Assembly (NCBI RefSeq): GCF_904849725.1
Contig: NC_058523.1
Location: forward strand, 171,350,689-171,414,688
DNA length: 64,000 bases
Source of the DNA: Hordeum vulgare subsp. vulgare
Taxonomy: Eukaryota > Streptophyta > Magnoliopsida > Poales > Poaceae
Reading direction: 5' to 3'
Shown here: positions 20,300-31,357 of the stretch, one piece after another
How positions within the stretch are numbered: position 1 is the stretch's first letter
Layout: every line of letters starts with the position of its first letter
Made by a program: the position numbers and the translations under genes
Notes under the pieces: generated by a model
Databases searched by the model: none
What the model saw: the letters and a program-made list of their open reading frames with translations, nothing else
Told to the model about the DNA's origin: nothing

Positions 20300-20510
20300 T
20301 ACATATAGTGATATCTTTAGTTCCGGTTGGTGATACAAACCATGACTAGAGATGGACATCTAGTCCCGGTTGGTAACACCAACCGGGACTCGCAGGGCCC
20401 GGGTCTGACGCAACCATGCCACGACATCTTTAATCCCGGTTGATAACACCAACCCGGACTAAAGGTCACAAATAAACCGGGTCTAAAGCCTGGCCTTTGT
20501 CCTAAAACCC
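20300..20510. repeat. Right subterminal hairpin repeats of the CACTA
   Basis: Imperfect hairpins centred on CCCGGTTGGTAACACCAACCG (about 20367-20390) and CCCGGTTGATAACACCAACC (about 20434-20455) mirror those at the left end and lie just inside the right TIR. Confidence 0.8.
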
Positions 20511-20525
20511 TATTTTGTACTAGTG

Positions 20526-21085
20526 TACACCCCCTTCCTTTGTCCTCTCGCATCACACAATCACCTACTCACGTCGTCTCCCATCAATAATCTTACTAAG
20601 ATAACCCACACATTGGTGTGTGAATATTTTGCAATAAATTTCAATAAAATATTATATGGACCATGAACATTTGAATTAATAACATGATAATAAATAATAT
20701 TGAAAATAAGTATGATTTATGTGTTTGATTATTGTATATTTTTAAATTACATTGTGTTTCCTTTGGTTCTGCAATGTAGGACAAACAACTTGCTAGTATG
20801 TGCGTGCGTGCGTGGGTGTGTGTGCGTATATATATAGAAGAATTAAACTCGCTAAGCTATATGTGATTTCATGCGTTTGAAGTGCTTGGGGTTGAATCCT
20901 TTCCTGGCTGACACCGCCAGTCCAATAGACTTCTTCATAAGCATCCACACACAGACTTCTCTCCATTGTATCGACCCACAAAGGAGTTGCCAACGAGAAA
21001 ACTTCTTCACCTCCAACCGTGGATCGTGCCGAGAGCGACATTTAGCTCTAGATCATTTGATATTTTTGGACAAAATCATTTTTCC
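20526..21085. other. Interval between CACTA and PMD element, with GT-rich microsatellite
   Basis: AT-rich DNA holds a short GTGCGTGCGTGCGTGGGTGT-type tract (about 20798-20830). No gene is supported. The small frame at 20871-21101 has no recognisable domain. Confidence 0.4.
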
Positions 21086-21340
21086 GACTCATGATCTGTA
21101 AAGAATTCACAGAACGAACTCGCCCCAAAAAGATTTCATGTTAGAATTCATGGAACAAACTCGCCCTAAAAAAGATTTCACGTTTTGACCCTTTTTAAAA
21201 ACGTCATAAACCGTGGCGTTGTAGGTCACTTATCAAACGCCAGACTAGTGTGGCGTTGCAGGTCACTTATCAAACGCCGGACTAATGTGGCGTTTCAAGC
21301 CTTCAGTGCAACGCCAGGTACCCTGGCCTTTCTAGGGGCC
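21086..21340. repeat. Left TIR arm with modular subrepeats
   Basis: The arm contains a tandem doubling of the outer motif (GAATTCA, GAAC[G/A]AACTCGCCC, AAAAGATTTCA at about 21106 and 21149). It is followed by two tandem units of about 40 bp reading TGGCGTTG[T/C]AGGTCACTTA then TCAAACGCC. Within the arm TGGCGTT and AACGCCA alternate, so each arm can also fold on itself. Confidence 0.75.
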
Positions 21341-21883
21341 ATATCTGCCCAGCCCCGTCGCCCACCAACCACCTATTCTTCCTCCTCTTCTGTTCGAGCT
21401 TGGGCGAAAAAGTTCTCCCTCCTCCTCCAGATCCCCCCCTTCGATCTCCCTCCTCCCTCAACCGTTTTGTGGGTTCTTTGGGGCAAATCGAAGAGGCTGG
21501 TAAGCTTCTCCAATTCCTCCAATTAGTTTTTGCAATACCTTTATGTTTGTGTAGCCTTTTTTGAACTAGGCGTAACGTATGTTTTGAAGTAAAATCTATT
21601 TTGTGATGGTTAATGCATATGTTTTTGGCAATATGTGTAGTTTTTGGTGGCTCTAGGTATAACCTAGGTTTTGTTCATATTATTTGCAGTAGGTTTATGC
21701 CTAGGTTTAGTTCATATTATTTGCACTAGGTGAATGCCTAGGTTTAGTTCATATTATTGGCACTAGTGAATGCCTAGGTTTTGTACATATTATTGACACT
21801 AGGTGAATGCCTAGGTTTTTGGCACTAGGTGTAGTGTGATTGTTTTTGATACTAGGTTAATGCCTAAAAGAATTTTGTTCATA

Positions 21884-24380
21884 TTATGTAGGATTTTTCA
21901 GCCGGATAAATATCCGTTCCTTGATGAGTTCTACGAGCAGAAGCATCGTGCGGTGCTAGTGGAAAGAGGAGAGGTAATTATGATGGTCTTGATGATTATT
22001 TTTCTATATTCCATGATTTTCATATTGTGACAAGTTGAGACAACTAACAAATTATGAATTTGTTTGTTTAGGTTCCTCCACTACTTTATTTGAGGGGGCA
22101 CAACCCGAATGAATCTCTCTTATATGACCCTCGGTACAAGCCTTCTTTTAGAAGAATGGATCTTCTTCAGTTTGTGCTCAACTTTAAAGGCACACCACCA
22201 TGGTTGAACGCCACGGCCCTTACCGCCCTTACGGACCGTTGGAGTCCAAAGATGCACTCTTTTCACCTTGCTCTTGGTGAGATGAACATAACTCTGGAGG
22301 ATATTGCTACGATCACCGGGCTTTCGATCGAGGGCAGGGCTCTTACATGGAAGGTTAGGTCCGATGGGTGGCGACAACGGGTTGCAGCATTGGTTGGTGT
22401 TGAATCCGAGCCATGGACTCATGAAACCAGGAAGGATCCTAGGCCATTCGGTGTGGTGTTCTCTTGGATACAGAGACATTTTCGCAAGTGCCCAAAGGAT
22501 GCTAGTCCCACAGTTGTGGAGAGGTTCGCCAGGGCTTACCTCTGGAAACTTTTTACCCAAGTGGTGTTTCCGGATGGCACGGGGGACACAGCCTCATGGA
22601 TGTTCTTGGATCCTCTTCGTGACTGGGATGTTAAGTGGAGTTGGGGTTCGGCGGCACTAGCCTTCTTGTACCGTGAGGTACGGCTTAATATCATGCATTT
22701 TCATTTTATTCAATGGGTATATGATGCATTTTCATTATATTAAATGGGTATATGTTGCATTTTCATTTTATTAAATCTGTAGTTGGATGGAGCATGTATG
22801 AGGAGTAAGACGACGTCCACTCTTGGAGGTTTTGTTTGGGCCCTACAGGTTTGGATGTGGGAGAGTATCCATGTTGGCCGTAACCTCAGCCTTCCTCCGG
22901 AAGAACCTTGGAGGTACCCATTTGACGGGGATGAGGAGCGGTACCCCACTATCGCACACACATGGGCTAATGTCCAATGGACGAGTATCGCAGCTATGGT
23001 GCGGTATAAGGCATACATAAGCGAGCTTGACATGCTGACTTATGAACAGGTAAATGCTTTAGCAACTTTTCAGAATTTTTGTCATGGATGGTCGAGTGAC
23101 TTGTTGTTATGTAGGTCAATTGGAGGTCGTACATGGTACTTAGGCAGTTCCTCTGAGCAACATGTGCCTTCGTGACCAGCACCTTTGGCGTGTGCGGTTC
23201 CCCATGATATGCTTTTTTCGGTGGAGTGTCATCTTCCTCATCGTGTTTCAAAGCAGTTCGGGTTCCAACAACGCATCCCGCCAGATCACGTCGAGACAAG
23301 TGTGCGGCTACATAAGTGAGTATTTTGTATCACGTGTTTATCCTGTTGATCAATGTCTAACACGAGAAAATGGAACTAATGTAGTATTGTAATGCTTTGT
23401 AGGACAAACCGACAAAACAATAAGAGTGTCATCAGTTGGGAGGAGCACCACATTATGTGGGTGGACATGTGGAATGCTCAGAGACATACTCAAGTTGAAA
23501 CTGATCAAACACCCGACACTGACAAGGCGACATATTTAAGGCATTTGGAGTGGATGCGTACAGAGTACATAGTTATCCATAAGGGTTCCTGGACTCGTTC
23601 CGATTGCTTGGACTTACTGCCAAGTGAGGCTGCTGATGCTGCATTCAACAATTCTATTAGGGAGACAGTTGGAGCGCATCTTGACTATGGCCCTCTCCAT
23701 GACCGAGTGGTACATCCCTCCTTTAAAATATGAGCAAGTGTCATTTATTCGTGGGTGGGATGTCACATATTTTTATCCAGCGCACAGAGCTATGGAGATG
23801 TATCAATGATAGTAACGTGGTCATTGGCCGTGCCCCATGTCCACAAATGGACGGGCTTGTTAGAAGTTCTCTGCAGGTTAGATGTCTTGTTAACCGTTGT
23901 TTTAGTCTTCGTAGCTTTGTTAGCATATTAACATGTCATTATCTTTTCCGTGCGCAGAAGGTCGTCAATCGGTGCCGCACACTAGCCGCTTTACTTTCTT
24001 GCCATAGTGTTTCGTCCACCGATGTGAGGGCACGTGCGCAGTACAGAATGGAGGTGCAGTCTTCTGCTCGTCTGTCTTCCAGCCGTCCACGGGGTTCTTC
24101 CGCTCGTCCGTCTTCGAGCCGACCACGTGCTTCTTCTAGCCGAGCACATGTTGAGGAGTTTGAAGAAGAAGAGGAGTCAGACACTGAGGCCGCGGATCCA
24201 GACTTCATTGAGTTTGGGGCTTCGCAGACGGAAGATGCTCCACAGCCAAGTCAACCCACTCAGCCAATAGAGGAAACACGCCGAGCTAGCTCAAGGAACA
24301 TCAGACGTCCTGGCTGGCAGAACACTCCAGAGGGCTACATTACTAAGGGCAAGATGGTTGCGAAGAGAGGGAGGAAGTGA
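21884..24380 (+). pseudogene. Plant mobile domain (PMD/MAIN-like) transposon gene, broken
   Basis: Exons follow in order. About 21894-21974 reads QPDKYPFLDEFYEQKH, with donor GTAATT. 22072-22677 (acceptor TTTAG) carries the PMD core: LRGHNPNESLLYDPRY, FHLALGEMNITLEDIA, TITGLSIEGR, LWKLFTQVVFPDG. 22783-23049 reads GGFVWALQVWMWESIHVGR. 23115-23315 continues with NWRSYMVLRQFL but is broken by a stop and at least one frameshift near 23215. 23403-23733 reads SVISWEEHHIMWVDMWNAQ. 23960-24380 is the Ser/Arg-rich C-terminus ending KGKMVAKRGRK. The PMD domain is an aminotransferase-like fold found in transposons and in domesticated MAIN/MAIL proteins. The breaks indicate a pseudogene. Confidence 0.8.
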
Positions 24381-24399
24381 AGTGTTATGACCTATTTAG

Positions 24400-24690
24400 T
24401 ATTTTGAGTGTTATGTTGTTAAACTATGAAGTCTTTATCTTCTTAAGTATGAATTGTGAAGTATGAACTATGAACTATGAAGTATTTATCTTCTGAAGTG
24501 TTATGAACTATGAAGTATTTATCTGTTGAAGTATGAATTATGAAGTGAATTATGTTGTGAATTATGCTATTGAAGTATGAATTATGTTGTTGAAGTATGA
24601 ATTATGAAGTGAATTATGCTGTTGAAGTATGAATTATGAAGTGAATTATGTTGTTGAAGTGTGAATTATGCTGTTGAAGTATGAATTATG
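24400..24690. repeat. AT-rich tandem repeat after the PMD gene
   Basis: A degenerate array of roughly 15-30 bp units around GAAGTATGAATTATG and GAAGTGAATTATG follows the stop codon of the PMD reading frame. It lies between the gene and the right TIR arm. Confidence 0.85.
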
Positions 24691-25025
24691 AGGTTCTGTC
24701 CTTAAGAAATGCCAGTTCCTTTGGCGTTTTGACTGCACGCTGAAACACCAGCCATGTTGGCGTTTGTGATGGAGGCAGCAACGCTCCAGGGCTCGAAAGC
24801 TGGGAGGTTCTGTCCTTAAGAAATGCCAGGGTGCCTGGCGTTGGACTGAAGGCTTGAAACACCACATTAGTCTGGCGTTTGATAAGTGATCTGCAACGCC
24901 ACACTAGTCTGGCATCTGATAAGTGACCTGCAACGCCAATGGTTTATGGCGTTTTTAAAAACGGTCAAAACGTGAAATCTTTTCGGGGCGAGTTCGTTCT
25001 ATGAATTCTTTATAGATCATGGGTC
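24690..25025. repeat. Right TIR arm with modular subrepeats
   Basis: Besides the part inverted relative to the left arm, this side contains a direct repeat of about 114 bp. GAGGTTCTGTCCTTAAGAAA occurs at about 24690 and 24804. TGGCGTT/AACGCCA modules again alternate, and the arm is longer than the left one. Confidence 0.7.
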
Positions 25026-25526
25026 AGAACAGTAACTTTTAGTCGATATTTTTAGTATATTGATGCCAAAGGGGGGAGGGAGAGAGAGAAAGAGAGTCTT
25101 GCTTTTTGTGTTTCATCTGCTTTGCTTTGGTTGAGATACTTTGATTAGATTGCTTGTAAAAGTCATACTCTATTTGGTCTTCATGGTATGTATCATTTGG
25201 TTATGCTTGCTATCATGTTCATCCATATGTTTTCTTTGTGATGAGTGTTTTTACAACCTTCATATTCTTCATGCGCTCCACCAAGATGTATGTGGTATGG
25301 AAGAGTCACCCCATGATCCTAATTGATTGTGCATTTCCACTCAAACGTAAATTTTAAATAATGCACAAATTTAGGGGGAGCACTTGCTTATTACATACTC
25401 TCAAAGTGATGACGTTGTTCAGTGATTATATCTTATATCGAAGCTTTGATCTATATGTTGTCATCAATTACAGAAAGGGGGGAGATAGAAAGTGCAACTA
25501 ACCCCCAGGTGGTTTTGATAATTCAT

Positions 25527-25535
<9 letters not shown>
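25026..25535. other. Unassigned AT-rich interval
   Basis: A short purine tract (GGGGGGAGGGAGAGAGAGAA, about 25071-25097) is followed by AT-rich DNA. No coding region is supported; the 61-codon frame at 25141 is not recognisable. Confidence 0.35.

Positions 25536-25573
<38 letters not shown>
25527..25573. repeat. (AT)n microsatellite
   Basis: An almost uninterrupted AT dinucleotide run of over 40 bp abuts the left end of the small TIR element at 25574. Confidence 0.95.
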
Positions 25574-25575
<2 letters not shown>

Positions 25576-26042
25576 ACAAATTTTATCTACCACCGATGGT
25601 AGTTACCACCACTTGCGTTTTGTATGTTGTATGTAGTATCTATCAAATCAGAGAGTATGTACGCGTAGTATGTACTCCCTCCGTCCCAAAATAACTGTCT
25701 TAAGCTTAGTACAAATTTATACTAGATCTAGTATAAAGTTGAGACAGTTATTTTGGGACGGAGGGAGTAGTATATAATAATGTTTAGGTAGTATAGATAC
25801 TATTTTTTGGTAGTATGTATCATATTTTGTGTATGTTCTTTTTTACGTATAAAAATATATGTATTTCACAAATATAATAAAAACTATGGGCTAACTTGTA
25901 TTTTTTTCATGTAACTCACTTGGAAAAATCTTATATATAATATATAAACATAATAAAAATGATAAATTAATATATATACTACCACATGATAGTATATGGA
26001 ACATGTGGGGTAACTATCCCTGGGTGGTAGGATGTATTTTTC
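25574..26042. mobile_element. Small TIR element (MITE, about 470 bp)
   Basis: The left end reads GGACAAATTTTATCTACCACC. The reverse complement of the right end reads GGAAAAATACATCCTACCACC, then GGGATAGTTACC. Both ends are flanked by TATATATA-type DNA, so the target was an AT repeat and the exact duplication length cannot be read. It has no coding capacity. A Stowaway MITE sits inside it. Confidence 0.7.
25675..25767. mobile_element. Stowaway MITE (93 bp, complete)
   Basis: It begins CTCCCTCCGTCCCAAAATAA, ends with the reverse complement TTATTTTGGGACGGAGGGAG, and is flanked by TA on both sides (25673-25674 and 25768-25769). This is the classic Tc1/Mariner-type Stowaway structure. The near-perfect ends point to a young copy. 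It interrupts the larger TIR element. Confidence 0.95.
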
Positions 26043-26169
26043 CTATATATATCATTAGACTAATGCCTACTCACAAAATATTTCACGTAAAGTTCAATGT
26101 AGGTATGGCTATAATATGGAGATGGACCCCTCAAAATGCAAAGGATAAAAAATATTAGCAAAGCTTCAA

Positions 26170-27470
26170 GGCTCCACATTTCTGGTTAAATAGTCCAAGG
26201 TCACATTGAGTCCATAGGAAAGCCAAAATTATTAAAAGGGGATGAGGTTTTGATGATGCTCTCACTGCTTAAGTGCTTAGAGATATTGCTCCAAAAAAAC
26301 CAAGCCACATTATTATTTTCATCCATATCCCAAACTCTAAAGTTCATCTGGTCCCATCGAACCATCCCTATCCGGACCCACCAATATACACCTGACATAG
26401 CCACTGCCTAAACCCTAGCAACTCGGTCCCACCAAAGTACACTTGCCAACCTTTTGCTACCTATCAATTTCACTTTGGAAATTACGCATAGTTTCAATCG
26501 GTCTAACTGAAGTGTGGATAGTGCTTTGGTTATCACCCATCGGTCTCACCGAGCTGTTCCGACCGGTCTCATCGAAACGCCTAAGTTCATACCTTTTGTA
26601 ATAGTCGGTCTCTGTGAGTGTTTTCACTCGGTCCCACTCAGTAGTGCATAAAGGTGTGGAATGATTGGATTTTTGGTGCTACCTATATATACACCTACCC
26701 ACTCCACCATCTCAGGGAGATCAACCAGGACGAAGCTACCACTTCACATATCCAATTTCCGAGAGAGAACCATCTACACTTGTGTTGAAATCAAGGGGAT
26801 TCCGCTCCAACCTTTGATCCTTGATTTCTAGCCTCCCCAAATTGCTTTTTGCTCCAATCCTTTCTCCTAGACATAGACAAATATGTGAGAGAATGGTTTA
26901 GTGTTGTGGAGACTATCTTTTGAAGCACAAGAGCAAGGAGTTCATCAACAACAACACCATCCATTACCTTTTGGAGAGTGGTGTCTCTTAGATTGGCTAG
27001 GTGTCACTTGGGAGCCTCCAAATCTTGTGTAGTTAAACCAAGGAGTTCGTAAGTAATAGGATATTGCCTACTTCATGAAAATCTATCCCAAGTGAGACTA
27101 GTCCTTCATGGACGTAAGAAGCAATGATGTTATAGACGGGGTTGCTTCTTCATGGTCCCTTCGTGGGTGGAGACCTCTGTGGACTCGCGCAACCGTTACC
27201 CCCCATGGGTTGAAGTATCCATCAACATAGACAAATGATAGCACCATTTATGAGACCCATGCGAAAATCATCGTGTGTTCATTTCGTTTGATTATCTCCA
27301 ACCCCTCCTTTGTGCTCGTGCGCATAGTCTTTACTTTCCGCTGCCTACTATATTATACTTGCAGGTCTAGGGTATAACTAGACTTACTAGTGTTTCTAAA
27401 ATCTATCAAGAACTAAAATTGGCAAAGGCTGGGTTTTTATTTTTCAAGTTGTCTAATCACCCCCCCTGAT
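26170..27470 (+). mobile_element. LTR-like retroelement remnant (probably Copia-type)
   Basis: The stretch has repeated CGGTCTCACCGA / TCGGTCCCAC phrases, a TATATATACACCTACCCAC promoter-like segment at about 26682, and a transcribed-leader-like run ending at GTCTAATCACCCCCCCTG (about 27450). From memory this layout resembles the LTR region of a common Triticeae retroelement. No primer-binding site, partner LTR or coding region was found next to it, so it is a remnant or solo LTR and the assignment is tentative. Confidence 0.35.
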
Positions 27471-30417
27471 AACTCAAATTCTAAAACTTATGAATATTAT
27501 TTGGCTCTCCTTATGTCAAATCAATAAATTTGCATGAAATACTACCCTCAAAGACCGTTGACCTATACTTGTGGGTCATGAGGAGGTACTTCCATGAAAT
27601 GGTAGGTGACAGGAAGGTAGTCCTTCTCCTTATTGCCAACCATGAAGTTCACATGTACTACTTCACAATTGCAAAACCTTTAGGGTTGTGGAGGTTGTCC
27701 TCATTCATGAGGTAAGGATCCGCTACCGCGACATCGTGGAACTTTTGATTGTGACCACATTGGCTTGATATAGGACCCATAGCTTAACGAAAGATGGGCT
27801 AAGCCTGAAGAGCTAGAACATTTTGAACATGTCCTTGCAATCTAGATAGAATTTGTTTGTGGGTAAAACATCGACGAAGTCAAGACCCGGTGGAAACTAC
27901 ACATGAAAAAAATAAGGGCTTTATCTCCACCCTAACGAGTCACTTTCTTTCGAACGAGAATGTCATCATGCAGAATCTTCATTTTGGAGAAGAGGATATT
28001 GCAAAAATCCCTCTGTATGATGATTTCACTCGTGATATGGGCATACCATAGAGGAGGACAACCACCCTCTCCTTTGTTAGACCCTGAAGATTTGTTAAAC
28101 CTTGACCTTCTCTTATCAACCGATTTCTGGCTAGCAGTGCGCTACACATCTTTCTTATTACTACCAAGTCGCTTTCTCTTTGTGGGCACGAGACGGGAGT
28201 GACAAATATTAGCGATCCAAGCATATATGTGTTATGACATTGGAGAATTAAGGGGTCCCTAGAGGAAGATATAGCTATAGTTGGGTTTTTAACTTAATGG
28301 ATCTTGGTGTGTGGGCTACATGCTAAGAAAACAATTATAAGTGTGTGTATGCTCGTCATAGAAACAAGCTAGCTTACGCTTCTCCCCATAACAAAACACT
28401 TACTGAGGAAAGCACAAAGTCCATCTTACAATGTCGTGCCTTGTCTGCCAAGTCTCGAGATAACTTTTAAGGGACATGAAAGGTAATCACTTAATTTGTG
28501 AGATAACTTTCAAAATTTTATGAAGGATAATTGTCTACGTGTACATTGAGATGCATCTTCGCATCGTTTTTGCACTTGTTCCCAATATAAAAAAACAAAC
28601 CATGAGTATGCAAAAATAACCAATTGTGAGGAAAACTTGCTCCCATATTGGACGCACCTACATTCATAACAACCACCGCACACTCAAGCTCTCTTTTTGC
28701 TCTCGTAAATATTTTGCTTGTAAGCCACTAACATTTTAATTTTATATTGTATAAATGCCTTAGTCACTTCCTTGAAAACCTTTTTTACAAAGCACCTTAG
28801 TTTCTACTCCCCGGCTCTAACTTAGTTTTAGAGAGTCTAGGCATAATAGACGTTAAGTGCATAGATAGTTGCATAAGTGGCATAAGGAACATGAGAGAAC
28901 AGGAAGATTACCTTTATCTCTCTTTGGTTCTGCACTCCATGTACTTCCACACCCACCTTGGAGAGTGCTACAATAACTCCCTGCACTTGGGGATTATCAC
29001 TCATATACTGTCGGTCATATCAGCCACCTGGAGCACCACGACATCCATGTGAACTCAATTTAAAAAAGGGGGGCATGCCTAAGTCACGAAGGAGTACATT
29101 GAAAGTTTTGAAACACCGCAGAGAACCAAAACACCCATATAAACCATTCACAAACCCTAGCCGCCACCATTTTCCATCTCATCTCCATCACCATCACCTC
29201 CATCATTTCCATAGCCATTCTCCCCCGAGTTAGCCATACTTGTAATCGTTGCATCATAATTAGGAATAGTGTAAGACAATTTATCATCAAGCATTCATCT
29301 TTATGTATTGCCATCTATGATGTTTTCTCCTTGTGATCCGAACGTGATGTGAGAGTAATCCCTTAAGACAATGGGTCGATGCATGGCCTTGCATCCCTAT
29401 GTATTTGTGCACAGGATTGTTGGATGACTTTGCTTAACTGATGTTATTCGTATGTGTTATTAGCAACAGAGTTGTATTTTGTCTTCTTCTTGTTCTAAGG
29501 CCCCGCAAGTACCTAGGATCCTGGAAATTGATCAAGGAGGAGGTAATAAACTAGGATGCATGGAATGTTGCTGTCAAAATCTATGACGGTAAGGATTAGT
29601 ATGGTAGAGGAAAGCATTTACTACGAGGTGTAGTCATGAAATGCCCAATGCTTCTTTCTATATAAACCCTTAATAACTGAGGTAACACCACGCGATAGTA
29701 AGGGAAAAAGTTGGAGAACTATTGTAAACCTAGACGAGATCCCATGCACAAGTTAGTTGTAAGTATAAGTCCTCATACCCATGCCTATGTACATATCACT
29801 GTTTACACCAAAATGGTCACTTAAAAGGTGTGTGAAACTAAAAAATTTGCTAGAGCAATAACTTGCTTGAATCTTTGTCATAGAGTACATCCTCTCATTG
29901 GTTTCATAACTTGGGCCACTCCTTTGGGAAAATATAAGGGGGTATCTACAATCCAAAATTGAATCATAAAGTTAATCATCAATTGACACGATGTGTTATT
30001 CAAGGTAAATAACTGTATCGAATTTTGAGGGAAGCTATTTAAAAATCCCTATGTTTTGGAGGAAGTTTTAGAAAACATATGTGTTGTGATTTATGCATGT
30101 AAGTTGTCTTGCGTGCAAGTTGTCATCATTTAGAATGGTTCTCATGTCCTGGACCGTTAGGTTCAACTCTGTACTTCATGTACATCTCATGCGCGGACGA
30201 GATGTTACTACTACTTAAGGTGGAGTGCCACGAAAGATCGAGCTGCAACAACAGATCACATCTTTCCTCGAGGTTCTTTTTTTTGAGGGGGGGGTGTACC
30301 CCAATGGTGTACCAACCATAATGGGAGGAATACCCTTCTCCAAGCCAACCTCCCCCTGGCGGCCCATAGAAAGAGGAGAGGGACACCCCGAGGAACATAT
30401 GCATGTCCCAAGGTTGT
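27471..30417. other. Old repeat-like DNA without a recognisable gene
   Basis: Several minus-strand and plus-strand fragments look like decayed coding sequence (for example near 27530-28200), but stops interrupt every frame and I recognise no domain. A CATCACCATCACCTCC-type His-rich stretch near 29190 is low complexity. Boundaries are unclear. Confidence 0.3.
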
Positions 30418-30524
30418 GCCCTCCCCTTTGTGCTCTCTCTCCCTCCGTCTCCGTCTCCCTCTCCCTGTCGCTCTCCCTCCCTCCCTTTCTCTCTCCCCTC
30501 TCTCTCTCTCTCTCTCTCTCTGGA
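30418..30524. repeat. CT-rich microsatellite
   Basis: An interrupted CTCTCCCTC tract ends in about 11 uninterrupted CT units (about 30500-30522). The open frame through it is low complexity. Confidence 0.9.
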
Positions 30525-30888
30525 AGGGCGCTCCTCCTCTAGTGCTTAGGTAGCCCTTTGGCCTAGACGATGAAGTGTTTCCAAATCACTAATACAGTAC
30601 ATATGGATACCGCCGAGGGGTCGTGCATTCGACCGTCGATCGATCGGAAAAAAATTCTCGCGGCTCACAGGTATTGCCTAGTTGCGGGAATCGTGCTTCA
30701 ACAACTCTCCCTCGACTACTTTCACTGTGTGGGAACTTTGTTGGTGGTAGTATGTGTTAAGAGTATTATATATGTAGCCATGTAACCTTTCGTACTTACC
30801 ATATTGTATAAGGAGTTTCCTCCATATTCTACACCTATACATGTTCAGAGTTTGGAATTACTTACAAATCCATTAGCAGGGGGACTCC

Positions 30889-31357
30889 ATGCGGGATATT
30901 TCCATAGGGGTAAGAAGAGACTTTCACCAACCTTTCTTCACTGAAATGGTTTTCACTGCTTGCTGGAACATCTGGACTACAAGGAATGCAAGAGTCTTCA
31001 AGAATGAGCGCCCTTGTTTCAACATATGGATGGTCAATTTTATGCATGACATTTCCTTACTAGCTCATAGAATTAAGGCTAGTTTTAGGGATGATCTGTT
31101 AAAGTGGGTGTCCTTCTTACCCCCTTAAGGTTATCTCATTGAGTATCCATTGGATGACTCTTGACGGTGTTTTCTTCCCTACAACCGTCTCGCATATGGG
31201 ACATTTCTCGGCGGTTGATGCTCATTTGTATGTCATGTCTTCCCCTTCGTTGACTTCTACACACTATGGTGGTAGCTCTTCTGTTGCTCCTCTTGCGAGC
31301 TTCACATATGATGATTGCCGATCTACACTGACTTCTTTCGCGGCTTTCATCGGTGCA
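30889..31357 (+). mobile_element. LINE ORF2 C-terminal fragment and 3' tail
   Basis: The frame 30889-31128 reads FTACWNIWTTRNARVFKNE and then LLAHRIKASFRDDLLKWV. From memory this matches the segment after the zinc-knuckle-like region at the C-terminus of plant L1-type non-LTR retrotransposon reverse transcriptases (the A-C-W-x-I-W-x-x-R-N signature). The catalytic reverse transcriptase is absent, so the copy is 5'-truncated, as LINEs usually are. About 230 bp of presumed 3' tail follows and is cut at 31358 by the LTR of the Gypsy array. Confidence 0.6.

Larger units (their letters stand above)
15751..20525 (-). mobile_element. CACTA (En/Spm) DNA transposon, decayed
   Basis: The right end reads, in reverse complement, CACTAGTACAAAATAGGG (ending at 20525). 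The left end at 15751 is a degraded version, CATTAATAGAGAAACGAGC. Both are flanked by the trinucleotide TAC (15748-15750 and 20526-20528), the 3-bp target duplication of the superfamily. Subterminal hairpins of TTAGTCCCGGTT and AACCGGGACTAA type occur at both ends. The minus strand carries a truncated TNP2 gene and a second short coding remnant. A third block of subterminal repeats in the middle (18310-18480) suggests an internal deletion or two fused or nested copies. Confidence 0.88.
21086..25025 (+). mobile_element. Long-TIR DNA transposon carrying a plant-mobile-domain gene
   Basis: The ends are inverted repeats of about 250 bp or more. The left begins GACTCATGATCTGTAAAG at 21086, and the reverse complement of the right begins GACCCATGATCTATAAAG at 25025. 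Both continue through CGAACTCGCCCC, AAAAGATTTCA, CGTTTTGACC, and alternating TGGCGTT/AACGCCA modules. The interior codes for a decayed PMD (MAIN-like) protein. PMD genes are known as transposon passengers in plants, including Mutator-like elements, which fits the long TIRs. No clear target duplication was found, so the superfamily assignment is inferred. Confidence 0.75.

Noticed and set aside
21076..21085. Target-site duplication for the PMD element
   Set aside because: The 9-10 bp next to the left TIR do not match the bases after 25025, so no duplication is claimed.
30498..30524. CT run as a possible CRISPR-like or regulatory repeat
   Set aside because: It is an ordinary dinucleotide microsatellite with no spacers.
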